A DNA stretch of 64,000 nucleotides from positions 4,444,501-4,508,500 of the forward strand of contig JBBMNZ010000035.1 in assembly GCA_037954325.1 (NCBI GenBank). Direction: 5' to 3'. Positions 63,285-64,000 of this stretch are shown in pieces. Positions within the stretch are counted from its first letter, which is position 1. Every line of letters begins with the position of its first letter. A program made the translations under genes and the position numbers. The notes under the pieces are model-generated. The model ran no database searches. It was not told the origin of the DNA and saw nothing but the letters and a program-made list of their open reading frames with translations. Source of the stretch: Fistularia commersonii (Eukaryota > Chordata > Actinopteri > Syngnathiformes > Fistulariidae).

Positions 63285-63375
63285 TCCCCGGGCTCATTTG
63301 CATATGCGTCCAGTTAATTAGCGTGGGGGCGCAGGTGCGTGGTGATAATCATTATTAAACATGACAGTCACCTGT
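63285..63375. promoter_or_regulatory. Candidate conserved non-coding element with POU and homeodomain cores
   Basis: Octamer-like 'atttgcat' (63296-63303), 'ttaatta' (63314-63320), E-box 'caggtg' (63331-63336), 'ataatcattattaaac', and a second E-box 'cacctg', all in 80 bases. Confidence 0.45.
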
Positions 63376-63398
63376 GACCGGTCTGCCCTCTCCAACCT

Positions 63399-63399
<1 letters not shown>

Positions 63400-63442
<43 letters not shown>
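63400..63442. repeat. (CA)n microsatellite
   Basis: About 21 perfect CA units. Confidence 0.95.
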
Positions 63443-63444
<2 letters not shown>

Positions 63445-63710
63445 CTGTCCCCCCCCCTTTTCCACGCTTAACCACCGTAGACAATCAGTTGGGCGATGAC
63501 ATCACTTCCTGTTTCTGTTTTAGTCGACAGCGCCGCGTTCCAGTTTGACGGAGCAACACAGTGAGCGCAGCAGATTTGGGGGAGGCGCGCGCACGTGCAC
63601 ACACAAACACACACGTGCACACACACGCATCTTTTTTTTTTCTTCTGCCGCGTGTAGTCGAAAAGGAAAAATGAAATGAGATGAAAGGAAGTCAACCCCC
63701 AGTGAGAGAG

Positions 63711-63725
63711 AGAGAGTGTGTGTGT

Positions 63726-63771
<46 letters not shown>
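63711..63771. repeat. (GA)n-(TG)n compound microsatellite
   Basis: Short GA run then about 27 TG units with one 'ta' interruption. Confidence 0.95.
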
Positions 63772-63772
<1 letters not shown>

Positions 63773-64000
63773 GGCCTGTTGACATCACTGGGAGCACTGG
63801 TTCCCCCTTCACTGCCTTTTCTGCCAGGCCAAGATTTTCTCTCTCAGTGTGTGCCAGTGTCAGCATGCATGGATGGCACTGCTGCACGCACATGTGTGTG
63901 TGTGGACGCGCGCACGTGCCCCGTGTAACACGATCTGCAAAAGGGGGCCAGGTCGTGGAAAGCTGACGTGATGGGCTCTGACAGTTGCAACATGCTAACA

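Overview
The window looks like vertebrate nuclear DNA, most likely from a percomorph-type teleost fish. The evidence is the very dense (CA)n/(TG)n microsatellites and the decayed Tc1, pogo/Tigger and hAT DNA transposons. There are also 3' ends of RTE-type and CR1/L2/Rex1-type LINEs with their usual teleost tails, plus CpG-rich unique stretches with homeodomain, POU, TCF and CTCF-like motifs. I see no prokaryotic operons, no CRISPR array, no rRNA and no intact tRNA. No family comparison could be run, so TE family names come from recognised sequence patterns.

Layout. 1-4.4 kb: microsatellites, a candidate conserved element and a pogo-like relic (2.89-3.29 kb). 4.4-5.3 kb: an old repeat carrying a deleted Tc1 derivative and a LINE tail. 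5.3-7.2 kb: unique DNA with a CAG tract and a candidate enhancer. 7.2-10.15 kb: a degenerate 'cattcaccctctcattcac' minisatellite with a pogo-like copy, a MITE and two oppositely oriented Tc1 copies. 10.8-11.7 kb: a hAT copy with an RTE LINE inside. 12-23 kb: mostly unique, CpG-rich and microsatellite-rich, with several candidate conserved non-coding elements (CNEs). 23.3-25.3 kb: a second repeat cluster (pogo-like, then hAT with a nested LINE). 25.5-31 kb: candidate CNEs and the longest CA arrays. 31.1-32.6 kb: an exon-like segment and a compositionally odd island. 33-37 kb: candidate CNEs and a possible minus-strand 3' end.

37.4-38.2 kb holds the only convincing promoter (NRF1, ETS and Sp1 motifs, apparently bidirectional) with a short plus-strand reading frame. 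40.7-42.2 kb: hAT transposase remnant and a MITE. 46.3-50.3 kb: two copies of an unrecognised composite repeat, each with an 11-bp array and followed by a roughly 23-bp minisatellite that forms a higher-order pattern. 50.3-64 kb: unique DNA with many candidate CNEs, long homopurine/homopolymer tracts and further repeats.

I could not identify a single conserved protein-coding host gene. Most open frames here are translations of CA, CT, GAA or poly-G tracts. The spacing of many AT-rich, motif-bearing unique blocks fits a gene desert or large intron near a developmental regulator. That is inference: it needs cross-species alignment.
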